Source of the DNA: Comamonadaceae bacterium
GTDB lineage: Bacteria > Pseudomonadota > Gammaproteobacteria > Burkholderiales > Burkholderiaceae_C
DNA length: 38,667 nucleotides
Reading direction: 5' to 3'
Assembly: GCA_947453645.1 (NCBI GenBank)
Contig: CANGHG010000004.1
Coordinates: 1 to 38,667, forward strand
A program made the position numbers and the translations under genes. This document shows positions 9,367 to 18,481 of the stretch, piece by piece (positions within the stretch are counted from its first letter, which is position 1; every line of letters starts with the position of its first letter). The notes below the pieces were generated by a model that did not search any database, was not told where the DNA came from, and saw only the letters and a program-made list of their open reading frames with translations.

Positions 9367-10962
9367 TTAGACGCCCCCGATGAAGGAAGCTGCCAACAAA
9401 CTGCGGGTGTAGTCGGATTCAGGGGCTCGCATCAGCTCGTCCATGGTGCCGGACTCCACCACTTGGCCGTCTTTGAGCACCATCACATGGTGGGCCATGG
9501 CTTGTATGACCTCGATGTCGTGGGTGATCAGCAAATAGCTCAAATCCCGCTCGCGTTGCAGGCGCTGCAGCAAATCCAGCACTTGTTTTTGGATGGACAC
9601 GTCCAAGGCGCTGGTGGGCTCGTCCAGCACCAACACACGGGGTTGCACGATCAGCGCCCGAGCAATGGCGATGCGCTGACGCTGTCCCCCCGAGAACTCG
9701 TGCGGATAACGGGCCAGCAGCCCCGGGAACTGCTCTTCAGTCATGCCCACCTCGGCCAAGGCCGCCAGCACCTTGATTTGACGCGCCAAAGAGTTGAGCT
9801 CAGGGGCATGGACCTGCAAGCCCTCGCCCACCACTGCTTCCACGGTCATGCGAGGTGATAGCGACGAAAACGGATCTTGAAACACCACTTGCAGCGCCCG
9901 ACGCATGGGCAAATCGCGCTCGGCATTGCCGCTCCAGTGTTGCCCTTCAATTTGCAAATCGCCCTTGAACGGCATGAGGCCCAGGGTGGCCAAGGCCAAA
10001 GAGGATTTGCCCGAGCCCGACTCGCCAATGATGCCCAGGGTTTGGCCGCTGCGAAGTTCGAAATTCGCCTCATGCAGGGCCACGAATTCGCCTTGCCCCA
10101 ACCAACCCCGCCATCCCGAACGGGGAACCGGGTAAGACACCCTCAGGCCTTGGGCCTGCACCAGCACCTCGGCGTTGGACACGGGTTCGAAGACATTGCG
10201 CTCTGGCTGGCTTTGCACCAAACGGCGGGTGTAAGGGTGCTGGGGCTGACTCAGCACCGCACTCACCTCGCCATGCTCCACCATCAGGCCGTTTTCCATG
10301 ACCACCACCCGATGGGCGAATCGGCGCACCATGTTCAGGTCGTGGGTGATCAAGAGCACCGCCATGCCATGCTTGGCCTGCAAGCTGTCGAGCAACGCCA
10401 AAATTTGCCCGCGCAAAGACACGTCCAGCGCCGTGGTGGGCTCGTCAGCCAGCAACAGTTTGGGCTCGCCCGCCAAGGCCATGGCGATCATGGCGCGTTG
10501 GCGCTGACCACCCGAGAGTTGATGTGGGTAGCTGTTGACCCGTCGCTCGGGCTCTGGAATGCCGGTGTCTTCCAGGAGTTCAATGGCTCTGGCCCAGGCG
10601 TCTTTGCGCGACAAGCCTTTTTTCAGCTCCAGCACCTCGGCAATTTGGTCTCCAATGGTGAACAAGGGATTGAGCGCGGTCATGGGCTCTTGAAACACCA
10701 TGGCGATCTCGCTGCCCCGAATGCCACGCAACTCGGTCTCGCTCATGTGCAGCAAATCGCGCCCCTCGAACAAGGCCTCGCCACGCACCCACGCCCCGCG
10801 CGCCAAACCCAGCAGGCTGAGCGCGGTGACGGTTTTGCCCGAGCCCGACTCGCCCACCAAGGCGAGCTTTTCACCCGCTTGGATGGAGAAAGACACGCCG
10901 TGCACCACCTCGCGGCCTTGGAACGACATGTGCAAGTTATGCACCTTGAGCAATGGCGTCAT
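9367..10962 (-). CDS. yejF: Peptide ABC transporter, duplicated ATP-binding protein YejF
   Basis: 531 residues with two ABC ATPase domains in one chain (about 1-265 and 280-531), as in YejF of the YejABEF importer that takes up oligopeptides and, in enterobacteria, microcin C. Each half has a Walker A (GESGSGKT, GESGSGKS), a signature loop (LSGGQRQR and FSGGQRQR) and a Walker B (LLADEPTTALD, LVLDEPTSALD). The start at 10962 (MTPLLKVHNLHMSFQG) overlaps the yejE stop as ATGA. An in-frame extension up to 11454 lies antiparallel to nothing useful and inside yejE, so it is excluded. This is the last gene of the transporter operon; the hairpin at 9293-9325 follows. Confidence 0.96.
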   Translation of the reverse strand: MTPLLKVHNLHMSFQGREVVHGVSFSIQAGEKLALVGESGSGKTVTALSLLGLARGAWVRGEALFEGRDLLHMSETELRGIRGSEIAMVFQEPMTALNPLFTIGDQIAEVLELKKGLSRKDAWARAIELLEDTGIPEPERRVNSYPHQLSGGQRQRAMIAMALAGEPKLLLADEPTTALDVSLRGQILALLDSLQAKHGMAVLLITHDLNMVRRFAHRVVVMENGLMVEHGEVSAVLSQPQHPYTRRLVQSQPERNVFEPVSNAEVLVQAQGLRVSYPVPRSGWRGWLGQGEFVALHEANFELRSGQTLGIIGESGSGKSSLALATLGLMPFKGDLQIEGQHWSGNAERDLPMRRALQVVFQDPFSSLSPRMTVEAVVGEGLQVHAPELNSLARQIKVLAALAEVGMTEEQFPGLLARYPHEFSGGQRQRIAIARALIVQPRVLVLDEPTSALDVSIQKQVLDLLQRLQRERDLSYLLITHDIEVIQAMAHHVMVLKDGQVVESGTMDELMRAPESDYTRSLLAASFIGGV

Positions 10963-12005
10963 GGCTGGGTCTCCTGCGCCAATTTGCGGGGATCCAAAGC
11001 GTCGCGCAATGCGTCTCCCATGAAGGTGAGCAGCAGCAAGGTCAGCACCAACACGCCAAAGGTGGAAATCGAAATCCACCAAGCGTCGATGTTGTTTTTG
11101 CCTTGGGACAGCAACTCCCCCAAGCTGGGTGTGCCAGGGGGCACGCCCAAACCCAGAAAGTCCAGGCTGGTGAGCGCCAAAATGGCCGCGCTCATGCGGA
11201 ATGGCAAAAAGGTGACCACTGGCGTCATGCTGTTGGGCAGCACATGTCGCCAAATGATGGCCCAGTTGGACAGGCCCAAAGCGCGGGCGGCACGCACATA
11301 GTCGAGCTGGCGGTTGCGCAAGAACTCGGCCCGCACATAGTCGGACAGGCCCATCCAGCCAAACAGGCTGAGCAAGATTAGCAGCAGGCTGACGCTGGGC
11401 TCGAACACCGCCGAGAAGATGATGAGCAAATACAGCTCGGGCATGGCACCCCAAATTTCAATGAAACGCTGAAACGCGAGGTCGATCTTGCCGGCGAAAA
11501 AGCCTTGAATCGCCCCAGTCACCACGCCCAGCAAGGTGCCTGTGATGGTCAGTGCCAAGGCAAACAACACCGACACCCGAAAGCCATAAAGCAAGCGGGC
11601 CAGCAAATCACGGCCACGGTCGTCGGTGCCCAGCCAGTTGTCGCCCGAGGGCGGCGCGGGGTTGGGCTCCTTGGCAAAGTAGTTCAGGGTGCTGTGGTGG
11701 TAGGGGTTGAGTGGGAACACCGCCCAGTTGCCGGGCTTGGCCAACTGCTGGCGAATGAAGGGATCGAAGTAATCGGTGGGCGTTGCGAAGTCGCCGCCAA
11801 ACGCCGTCTCTGGGGGGTTCTTGAACACAGGGAAATACAACTCACCCTGGTAACTGGCCACCAAGGGCTTGTCGTTGGACACCAGTTCAGCGGCCAGACT
11901 GACCACAAACAGGACCACAAACAACACCAAACTGACAAAGCCCATGCGGTTGCGCTTGAAGCGACGCCAAGCCAAAGCGGAGGGAGACAGGGAGACGGTG
12001 CTCAT
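10959..12005 (-). CDS. yejE: Peptide ABC transporter permease YejE
   Basis: 348 residues. It has an N-terminal membrane segment (about 20-42), a roughly 90-residue periplasmic insertion (YFPVFKNPPETAFGG and following) typical of YejE, and then the BPD_transp_1 permease core with the ATPase-contact EAA loop around RAARALGLSNWAIIWRHVLPN. GTDDRGRDLLARLLYG just before the core is a hallmark of OppC/DppC-type permeases. The start at 12005 (MSTVSLSPSALAWRRFKRNRMG) lies 5 bases after the yejB stop. The stop overlaps yejF. Confidence 0.95.
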   Translation of the reverse strand: MSTVSLSPSALAWRRFKRNRMGFVSLVLFVVLFVVSLAAELVSNDKPLVASYQGELYFPVFKNPPETAFGGDFATPTDYFDPFIRQQLAKPGNWAVFPLNPYHHSTLNYFAKEPNPAPPSGDNWLGTDDRGRDLLARLLYGFRVSVLFALALTITGTLLGVVTGAIQGFFAGKIDLAFQRFIEIWGAMPELYLLIIFSAVFEPSVSLLLILLSLFGWMGLSDYVRAEFLRNRQLDYVRAARALGLSNWAIIWRHVLPNSMTPVVTFLPFRMSAAILALTSLDFLGLGVPPGTPSLGELLSQGKNNIDAWWISISTFGVLVLTLLLLTFMGDALRDALDPRKLAQETQP

Positions 12006-12010
12006 GGGGC

Positions 12011-13045
12011 TCAATCGAATTTCACACGCGGGTCCACCCACGCATAACAAAGGTCGCTGATCAGCTTGGTGACCAAGCCAATCAGGGTGAACAAATACAA
12101 GGTGCCCAGCACCACGGGGTAATCGCGGCGCATCACGCTTTCATAGCTCAGCAGCCCCAAACCATCGAGGGAAAACAGGGTTTCAATCAGCAGCGAACCG
12201 GTGAAAAACGCCCCCACAAAAGCCGCAGGAAAGCCGGTCACCAAGGGAATCAGGGCGTTGCGCATGACGTGCTTCCACAGCACGGTGCGCTCGGACAGGC
12301 CTTTGGAACGGGCGGTCAGCACATATTGCTTGCCAATTTCTTCCAAGAAAGCGTTTTTCGTCAGCATGGTGGTGACCGCGAAAGCACCCAACACGCTGGC
12401 CGTGATGGGCATGGCGATGTGCCACAGGTAATCCACCACCTTGGCGCCTGTGCTGAGCGTGTCCCAATTGCTCGAGGTCAGCCCCCTCAAGGGAAACCAT
12501 TGCAACTGTCCGCCAAACACCACCAACAAAGCCACACCCAGCACAAAGCCTGGAATGGCGTAGCCAATCAGCACCACCACGCTGGTGAGCATGTCAAAGC
12601 GCGAACCCGCCCGCACCGCCTTGGCAATGCCCAGAGGCACCGACACCAAGTAGCTCAGGAAAAAGGTCCACAGCCCCAGGCTGATGGAGACCGGCAGTTT
12701 TTCTTTCACCAACTGCCAGACGTCCTTGGGGTAGAAAAAACTCTTGCCCAAATCGAAGCGGGCGAATTGCTGCAGCATTTGCACAAAGCGCTCAAGCGGT
12801 GGTTTGTCAAAGCCATACAGTTGCTTGATTTCTTCAATCCGCGCCGCGTCCACGCCTTGTCGACCACGGTAGCCCGCGCCGCTGGCGGCCGCACCCTCGC
12901 CGCCACTGTCACGGCCTTGCAACTGCGACACCATTTGCTCCACGGGTCCGCCTGGGACGAATTGAATCACCACGAAAGTCAGCAACAAAATGCCGAACAA
13001 GGTGGGGATCATCAGCAGCAACCGCTTCAAGATATAGACAAACAT
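12011..13045 (-). CDS. yejB: Peptide ABC transporter permease YejB
   Basis: 344 residues. It opens with the OppB-type N-terminus (MFVYILKRLLLMIPTLFGIL), which is followed by GPVEQM and a Gly/Ala-rich insertion (about 45-70). The permease core has about five further membrane helices and the EAA-loop segment LTARSKGLSERTVLWKHVMRNAL. It ends SDLCYAWVDPRVKFD, the typical YejB tail. Together with YejE it forms the membrane channel of the importer. The gene begins 1 base after the yejA stop. Confidence 0.96.
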   Translation of the reverse strand: MFVYILKRLLLMIPTLFGILLLTFVVIQFVPGGPVEQMVSQLQGRDSGGEGAAASGAGYRGRQGVDAARIEEIKQLYGFDKPPLERFVQMLQQFARFDLGKSFFYPKDVWQLVKEKLPVSISLGLWTFFLSYLVSVPLGIAKAVRAGSRFDMLTSVVVLIGYAIPGFVLGVALLVVFGGQLQWFPLRGLTSSNWDTLSTGAKVVDYLWHIAMPITASVLGAFAVTTMLTKNAFLEEIGKQYVLTARSKGLSERTVLWKHVMRNALIPLVTGFPAAFVGAFFTGSLLIETLFSLDGLGLLSYESVMRRDYPVVLGTLYLFTLIGLVTKLISDLCYAWVDPRVKFD

Positions 13046-13046
13046 G

Positions 13047-14870
13047 TCAGCGCTCCCCCACCAAGTTGTCGGTACTGGCCCACCAGGTGGACGTGATCCA
13101 GGTTTCAGGCTGGTAGTAGCGCGGCGTCACATTGGGGCGCTCAAACCGCCCCGCACGCCAAGCAACACGGTGCACACTGCCATACCAATGCGGCACGCTG
13201 AAGTGGCCATGGCGCAAAACTCGGTCGAGTGCCTTCAAAGCCGCCACCAATTGGGGGCGGGTTTGGGCTGCAACTGCTTTGTCCAGCAAGGCATCGATGG
13301 CTGGGTCTTTCACCCCGATGACATTGCTCGATCCCTCGGTGTCGGCGGCCTTGGACCCAAAACGCTCGAGCAGCTCGGTGCCAGGCGCTTCGCTGCCACC
13401 AATGCGGTTGCTGATGAGTTCGAAGTCGAACACATCCATGCGCTTTTGCAGCACCGCAAAGTCGACCACCTTGTAATTCACCTGAAAACCCAGCTTCTCC
13501 AGGTTTTTGGCGTAAGGCGTGACTACCCGCCCCATGGAGCCCGAGTTGTCCAAAAACTCCAGCGTGAACGCCTCCCCCTTGGCGTTGCGCAGGGCACCAT
13601 CGCGGTAAGTCCAGCCCGCTTGCGCGAGCAGGTCACGGGCCAAGCGCAGGTGGTCACGCAAGGTCTCGCCGGTTGCAGGGTCCAAGCTGGTCACAGGCGG
13701 CAAAGGCACAGGCTGGTTGAACACCTCTGGGGGCAATTTGCTTCTCAAGGGCTCCAGCAAGCTCAGTTCATCTGGTGAAGGCAGGCCTTTGGCCTCGAAA
13801 TCGCTGCCCACGAAATAGCCCCGCACCCGGGTGTAGGCCTGGTAGAACAGTTGGCGGTTCATCCATTCGTAATCCATGGCCAAGCCAATAGCTTGGCGCA
13901 CCCGTTTGTCCTGGAATTTGGGCAAGCGGGTGTTGAACATGAAGCCCTGAAAGTCTCCGGCGTTGCCGTGCTGCAACTCTTGTTTGATGAGCGTGCCGTT
14001 GTCAAACAACTTGCCCTTGTAGGCCCGAGCCCATTCGCGGGCCACAAAGGCTTGGATGTAATCGAACTCGCCCGCTTTGAAAGCCTCGAACTGCGCGGTC
14101 GTGTCTTTGTAGAGCTTGTAGGTGATGCGGTTGAAATTGAACATGCCACGGCGCACGCCCAGGTTTTTGGCCCAGTAGCTCGGGTTGCGCACATATTGAA
14201 TGTCTTTGCCAAAATCGGTTTTGCCCAATTTGTAGGGGCCCGAAGCGATGGGCGGGTCGGTGACCACTTGGTCGAAGGACTTGCCAGCGCCCCATTTTTG
14301 GCTGAACACCGGCATGCCACCCACGATGAGCGGCAACTCGGCGTTGGCGCGTTTGAAATCGAAGCGGATTTCACGCTCGGACACCACTGTGGCCCCTTTC
14401 ACCTCGCTGAAATAGGTGCGAAATTGAGGCGCGGCTTCCTTGCTGGTCAGTCGGTCAAAAGCATATTTCACATCAGACGCCAGCACCGGGTCGCCGTTTT
14501 GGAACTGCGCCTCGGGGTGCAGCTTGAAGCTGACCGAGAGCTTGTCGGCGCTGACCGTCACGTCCTCGGCCAACAAGCCATAAGCGGTGGTGGGCTCCTC
14601 GGCATTGCCGGTCAGCAAGGTCTCAAACATGAGGGCGCTGATGCCCGGGGGCGCGGTGCCCTTGAGCGTGAAGGGGTTGTATTTGTCAAAGCTGGAAGCG
14701 CGGGAGGGAGCCACCAGACTGATGTCGCCACCCTTGGGGGCAACGGGGTTCACATAACTGAAATTTCTGAACCCTGGCGGGTATTTGATGTCGCCAAATT
14801 GGGCGTAGGCATGGGCGGCCCAAGCGCCCGAAGAGCTGAAAAGTACCAGACCAAGTAAGAAAGTTCGCAT
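13047..14870 (-). CDS. yejA: Peptide ABC transporter periplasmic binding protein YejA
   Basis: 607 residues with a signal peptide ([18 protein letters not shown], cleavage probably after residue 18-20) and an SBP_bac_5 fold, the size expected for YejA. The early motif [24 protein letters not shown] is characteristic of the YejA branch. It captures peptides in the periplasm for YejB/E/F. I start at the ATG at 14870; a TTG five codons upstream is less likely. It is the first gene of yejABEF and is divergent from fabI with only 35 bases between start codons, so its promoter must overlap the start of fabI. Confidence 0.95.
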   Translation of the reverse strand: MRTFLLGLVLFSSSGAWAAHAYAQFGDIKYPPGFRNFSYVNPVAPKGGDISLVAPSRASSFDKYNPFTLKGTAPPGISALMFETLLTGNAEEPTTAYGLLAEDVTVSADKLSVSFKLHPEAQFQNGDPVLASDVKYAFDRLTSKEAAPQFRTYFSEVKGATVVSEREIRFDFKRANAELPLIVGGMPVFSQKWGAGKSFDQVVTDPPIASGPYKLGKTDFGKDIQYVRNPSYWAKNLGVRRGMFNFNRITYKLYKDTTAQFEAFKAGEFDYIQAFVAREWARAYKGKLFDNGTLIKQELQHGNAGDFQGFMFNTRLPKFQDKRVRQAIGLAMDYEWMNRQLFYQAYTRVRGYFVGSDFEAKGLPSPDELSLLEPLRSKLPPEVFNQPVPLPPVTSLDPATGETLRDHLRLARDLLAQAGWTYRDGALRNAKGEAFTLEFLDNSGSMGRVVTPYAKNLEKLGFQVNYKVVDFAVLQKRMDVFDFELISNRIGGSEAPGTELLERFGSKAADTEGSSNVIGVKDPAIDALLDKAVAAQTRPQLVAALKALDRVLRHGHFSVPHWYGSVHRVAWRAGRFERPNVTPRYYQPETWITSTWWASTDNLVGER

Positions 14871-14905
14871 GCGACAATTCTGCAAGATTTTTCAGGAGCT
14901 TCCAC

Positions 14906-15706
14906 GTGCAACCAAAAACAGGGTTTTTAGCTGGTAAAAAATTATTGATCACCGGCGTCTTGTCCAACAGGTCGATTGCCTACGGCATCGCCAAAGCCTG
15001 CCATGCGCAAGGTGCCGAGCTGGCCTTCAGCTACCAAGGCGAACGCTTCAAGGAGCGCATCACCGAATTCGCTGCCGATTTTGGCTCTAGTTTGGTGTTT
15101 GACTGTGATGTGTCAAGCGACGAGCAAATCGCCAGTTTGGTGAATGGTTTGACCGCCGTTTGGCCCAAGATGGACGGTTTCGTTCATGCCATCGGCTTTG
15201 CGCCACGTGAAGCCATCGCAGGCGACTTTTTAGACGGCTTGAGCCGCGAAGCTTTTGCCATTGCGCACGACATCAGCGCCTACAGCTTTCCGGCCATGGC
15301 CAAAGCGTTGTTGCCGTACCTCAATGACAACGCCGCCCTGTTGACCTTGAGCTATTTGGGTGCATTGCGCACCGTCCCCAACTACAACACCATGGGTTTG
15401 GCCAAGGCCTCCCTTGAGGCTTCGGTGCGCTATTTGGCCGAGTCCTTGGGCAGTCAGAACCGAGGTTTGCGGGCCAACGGCATCAGCGCCGGACCCATCA
15501 AAACCTTGGCCGCCTCTGGCATCAAAGGATTTGGCAAGATTTTGGAAGTGGTGGCCGCCAACTCCCCCATTCGCCGCAACGTCACCATCGAGGATGTGGG
15601 CAACGTCGCCGCCTTCTTGCTCTCTGACTTGGCGGCAGGTGTCTCAGCTGAAATCACCTATGTGGACGGCGGCTTCAGCCAAGTGGTGGGTGGGATTGCA
15701 GACTGA
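14906..15706 (+). CDS. fabI: Enoyl-[acyl-carrier-protein] reductase (NADH) FabI
   Basis: 266 residues. FabI performs the last reduction in each cycle of type II fatty-acid synthesis. The glycine-rich cofactor segment [15 protein letters not shown] (residues 15-29) and the catalytic Tyr150, Tyr160 and Lys167 (in SYLG and YNTMGLAK) correspond to E. coli Tyr146/Tyr156/Lys163. The start is GTG at 14906, supported by an AGGAG ribosome site at 14894-14898 with 7-base spacing; no better ATG exists. It stands alone and is followed by a long non-coding structured region. FabI is the triclosan/isoniazid-class target, and nothing in the active site looks altered. Confidence 0.97.
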   Translation: MQPKTGFLAGKKLLITGVLSNRSIAYGIAKACHAQGAELAFSYQGERFKERITEFAADFGSSLVFDCDVSSDEQIASLVNGLTAVWPKMDGFVHAIGFAPREAIAGDFLDGLSREAFAIAHDISAYSFPAMAKALLPYLNDNAALLTLSYLGALRTVPNYNTMGLAKASLEASVRYLAESLGSQNRGLRANGISAGPIKTLAASGIKGFGKILEVVAANSPIRRNVTIEDVGNVAAFLLSDLAAGVSAEITYVDGGFSQVVGGIAD

Positions 15707-15713
15707 GCTCTTG

Positions 15714-16090
15714 ATTGCTCGTCATTGCGAGGCCGCAGGCTGAAGCAATCTCTGCATGCCAGCCAAGGGACATCGAACGCCGCTCACCGCAGCAAAGCTG
15801 CGATGTTCGCTACGCGTCCGATGCCCCCTGACTGGCTTCAAAGTTTGGTAGTCACCGCAGACCACCAATTCATTTGCAAGCGACTGTCCCAGCGCAATCG
15901 ACCCGCGCATGCAATCGGAGGCTCCTCTGATCGACAGCCCTCTCAAGACAGGTGTCATTCGAAGCTGCACGATCCACCGGCACACGGACTGGGGGGCATT
16001 TTGTGAGCGAAAGAGCAGCAAAATGACCCCCCAGTTCGGGTGACGGTTGCATGGTTTGCTTCGGCCTACGGCCTCGCAATGACGAGCAAT
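15714..16090. repeat. REP-like structured intergenic element with 35 bp terminal inverted repeat
   Basis: This roughly 375 bp stretch fills the gap between fabI and the next gene and has no credible coding frame. Its ends (15714-15748 and 16056-16090) are 35 bp inverted copies with two mismatches, containing GTCATTGCGAGGCCG, the core of a widespread REP type. Inside are an 18 bp inverted repeat with three mismatches (15758-15775 with 15819-15836) that encloses a 6 bp hairpin (15788-15802), and a near-perfect hairpin with 16-17 base arms (15988-16003 with 16019-16035, one bulged base). It may be a REP pair, a MITE-like element or a structured RNA. I saw no clear target-site duplication and no T-run that would make it a terminator. 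Confidence 0.8.
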
Positions 16091-16105
16091 GACTCGCTAG
16101 CAGGA

Positions 16106-17002
16106 CTAGCCGCTTTTCTGTGCCAGGGCCACGCCCGGGAGGATGAGCAGTGCGCCCAGCAGATGGTGCAATCCCAAGGGCTCGCTCAACACCCCCCAAG
16201 AAACCACGGCCCCCCACAGCGGCCCCAAATAAAGCACCATGCTGACCCGGCTCGCGCCCAACAGTTGTTGCCCCCAGGCGTAAACGCTGTAAGCCAAGAT
16301 GCCAGGGAACACGCCGACCACCAGCACCATGGCCCCAGCCTGCCAAGTCCAGGCGGGGGTGCTGGGCAGCGTGGCCTCCCAGAGTACAAAGGGCAACACC
16401 ACCAAACACCCGAAAAACGCCATCACCGACAACCTGGCCAGCCCACCCAAGGGTGAGGGCCAGCGTTTTTGCAGCAAAGCGAAGGCTGCCCAGCTGCAGG
16501 CGGCCAGCAAGATGAGCGCATCGCCCTCGACCCATTGCACCTCGGACAAGGTGGCCCAATGGCCTTGCACCACCACATGCACCACGCCCAAGAGCGCAAT
16601 CAACACGCCCAAAGCCTGCCACCAGCGCATGCGCTCTTTCAGCCAGAACACCGCAGCCAAACAAATGAACACCGGCGAAGAGGAGTAAATGAGGGAGATG
16701 TTCATGGCCGAGGAGGTTCGAGCCCCAACATACACCCAAGCGCCACAGATCAACATACCAAAAGTGCTTAAAACAAGGTAACGTCGCCAATCTTGTCGAA
16801 TATGGCTTCTAAATTGCCAAATTTCAGCCCTGCACCACCAACCCAAACAGACGGTCACGATCAGCCAGCGCCCCAGCGCCAAACCGTGCGGTTCGATGAC
16901 GCCAGGCGCCATGCGCGCCACCATGAAGTTGAAGGCCCACATGGCGGGCACGCACCAAATGGCCACCGCCGCCCAGCGGCTTGATTGGGCAAGGTCTTTC
17001 AC
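16106..17002 (-). CDS. EamA/DMT-family membrane transporter
   Basis: 298 residues with about ten membrane segments in two EamA repeats (roughly 12-140 and 152-290). The N-terminal helix motif WCVPAMWAFNFMVARM is typical of RhaT/YdcZ-like DMT proteins; the substrate is unknown. The start is a GTG at 17002 whose last bases overlap the dusA stop (GTGA), giving MKDLAQSSRW; an upstream extension to 17263 runs antiparallel-looking, Pro/Gly-rich sequence inside dusA and is excluded. It is therefore the second gene of a dusA operon. It ends at the edge of the structured repeat element. Confidence 0.85.
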   Translation of the reverse strand: MKDLAQSSRWAAVAIWCVPAMWAFNFMVARMAPGVIEPHGLALGRWLIVTVCLGWWCRAEIWQFRSHIRQDWRRYLVLSTFGMLICGAWVYVGARTSSAMNISLIYSSSPVFICLAAVFWLKERMRWWQALGVLIALLGVVHVVVQGHWATLSEVQWVEGDALILLAACSWAAFALLQKRWPSPLGGLARLSVMAFFGCLVVLPFVLWEATLPSTPAWTWQAGAMVLVVGVFPGILAYSVYAWGQQLLGASRVSMVLYLGPLWGAVVSWGVLSEPLGLHHLLGALLILPGVALAQKSG

Positions 17003-17979
17003 AGCTTCAAGGCTTCCTGGGCCAGCAAGGCCACTTCGGCGGCTGGGCGGTCTTTCAGGCGGTGATCGCTCCAAACCTGCCGCCATCTGCGAGCGCCTTT
17101 TTGCCCATGACGCAGGCCCAAGATATGACGCGACACCGCGAACCAGCCCACGCCCAGCTTGGCTTGGGCACCCATGTAGTCCACCATCTGGGCTTCCACC
17201 TGGTCCATGTCCAGTGGCGCTGAAGGGTGGTCCATCAAGCTGTCCCACTCGCTCAAGAACCAAGGTCGGTGATAGGCCTCGCGCCCCACCATGACGCCGT
17301 CCAATTCGCCCAGGTGCTGGGCAATTTGGTCTGAACTGGTGATGCCGCCATTGATGACGAATTTCAAGCCAGGGAAATCAAGCTTGAGGCGCAGCACCCA
17401 TTCGGGCTTCAGGGGCGGAATTTCGCGGTTTTCCTTGGGCGACAGGCCTTGCAGCCAGGCGTTTCGGGCGTGGACGATGAACAAATCACAACCAGCTTGT
17501 GACACCGTACCTACAAAATCGCGCACAAAGTCGTAGCTCTCACCTCGGTCAATGCCAATGCGGTGCTTCACGGTCACGGGGATGCTCACCGCGTCTTTCA
17601 TGGCCTTCACGCCATCGGCAACCAGTTGCGGCTCAGCCATGAGGCAAGCGCCAAATGCGCCGCGCTGCACCCGCTCCGAGGGGCAGCCGCAGTTGAGGTT
17701 GATCTCTTCGTAGCCCCAACGCTCGCCCAGCTTGGCGGCACGGGCCAGGTCGGCAGGCTCGCTGCCGCCCAATTGAAGCGCCACAGGGTGTTCTTCGGGG
17801 TTGAAGTCCAGGTGGCGCGGCACATCGCCATGGATCAGCGCCCCCGTGGTGACCATCTCGGTGTAGAGCAAGGCGTGGCGCGACAACAGGCGGTGGAAAT
17901 ACCGACAGTGGCGGTCGGTCCAGTCCATCATGGGAGCGACGCTGACTGAGTGGTTTTTAACTTCGGACAATTGCTGCAT
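16999..17979 (-). CDS. dusA: tRNA-dihydrouridine(20/20a) synthase DusA
   Basis: 326 residues, an FMN-dependent TIM-barrel enzyme that reduces uridine 20/20a in the tRNA D-loop. The N-terminal SVAPMMDWTDRHCRYFHR (12-29) marks the DusA branch. The catalytic cysteine is Cys99 in NCGCPS, followed by GAFGACLM. KHRIGID and the FMN-phosphate motif INGGI are also present. The start at 17979 (MQQLSEVKN) fits family N-termini. It shares a 4-base overlap with the transporter gene downstream. Confidence 0.96.
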   Translation of the reverse strand: MQQLSEVKNHSVSVAPMMDWTDRHCRYFHRLLSRHALLYTEMVTTGALIHGDVPRHLDFNPEEHPVALQLGGSEPADLARAAKLGERWGYEEINLNCGCPSERVQRGAFGACLMAEPQLVADGVKAMKDAVSIPVTVKHRIGIDRGESYDFVRDFVGTVSQAGCDLFIVHARNAWLQGLSPKENREIPPLKPEWVLRLKLDFPGLKFVINGGITSSDQIAQHLGELDGVMVGREAYHRPWFLSEWDSLMDHPSAPLDMDQVEAQMVDYMGAQAKLGVGWFAVSRHILGLRHGQKGARRWRQVWSDHRLKDRPAAEVALLAQEALKL

Positions 17980-18148
17980 TCAGGCCGTTGTGAACAGGGG
18001 TGAAAGCCCGAATTATGGTCAATCTGAAGAAGAGGCCCGGTTGCGTTCGACGGCGTACAGACCCATAGACCCTGAATACCTAGAGTGAGCTCGTGTGGCT
18101 TTCGCCATATCTCGACCACTTGTCGAGCAACTTCTCTAGGACAACATC

Positions 18149-18466
18149 ATGATGATTCAATTATTAGCGCCTTTGTTACTGGTCGGTGCATTGTTTGGCC
18201 CCGTGGTCAGCATGGCCAAGGACACCACCACAGACACGACTGTCGAGTATGTCGATGATGCAGCCATCACCGCCAAGGTGAAAGCAGCCTTTGCCAAGAA
18301 CAAGCTGGTCAAAGGCCGCGACATCAGCGTGCGCACAGACCATGGCGTGGTGGATTTGACTGGCGAAGTCAAAAGCAAGCGCGAATCCGACAAAGCCACC
18401 GACTTGGCCACCAAGGTGAAATCGGTCAGCGCGGTTCACAACAATCTGACCATCGCACCCAAGTAA
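18149..18466 (+). CDS. Small exported BON-domain protein
   Basis: 105 residues. Residues 1-22 form a signal peptide (MMIQLLAPLLLVGALFGPVVSMA). One BON domain covers about 35-103, with DDAAITAKVKAAFAKNKLV and VVDLTGEVKSKRESDKA, which resemble OsmY-type domains. Such proteins act in the periplasm, often at membranes during osmotic or envelope stress. Two adjacent ATG codons (18149, 18152) both fit an AGGA ribosome site at about 18138. A small hairpin (CTCGAC/GTCGAG, 18111-18127) lies in its 5' leader. The collagen-like gene starts 15 bases downstream, so the two are probably co-transcribed. Confidence 0.85.
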   Translation: MMIQLLAPLLLVGALFGPVVSMAKDTTTDTTVEYVDDAAITAKVKAAFAKNKLVKGRDISVRTDHGVVDLTGEVKSKRESDKATDLATKVKSVSAVHNNLTIAPK

Positions 18467-18481
18467 TCAGGGCTCAAACCC

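Noticed and set aside
9877-11301. 474-codon plus-strand open frame
   Set aside because: Antisense to yejF and yejE with no recognisable domain.
10963-11454. N-terminal extension of yejF up to 11454
   Set aside because: It is another frame of yejE with no ABC-domain resemblance; the MTPLLKVHN start fits the family.
9367-14870. Microcin C biosynthesis or immunity locus
   Set aside because: The yej importer alone is a general peptide uptake system; no microcin peptide, adenylation or processing genes are near.
15988-16035. Near-perfect hairpin as an intrinsic terminator
   Set aside because: The stem is strong but neither strand has a T-run after it, and it is part of the wider repeat element.
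15722-16790. Open frames through the structured gap after fabI
   Set aside because: They have no family resemblance and run across palindromes; the gap is better read as non-coding.
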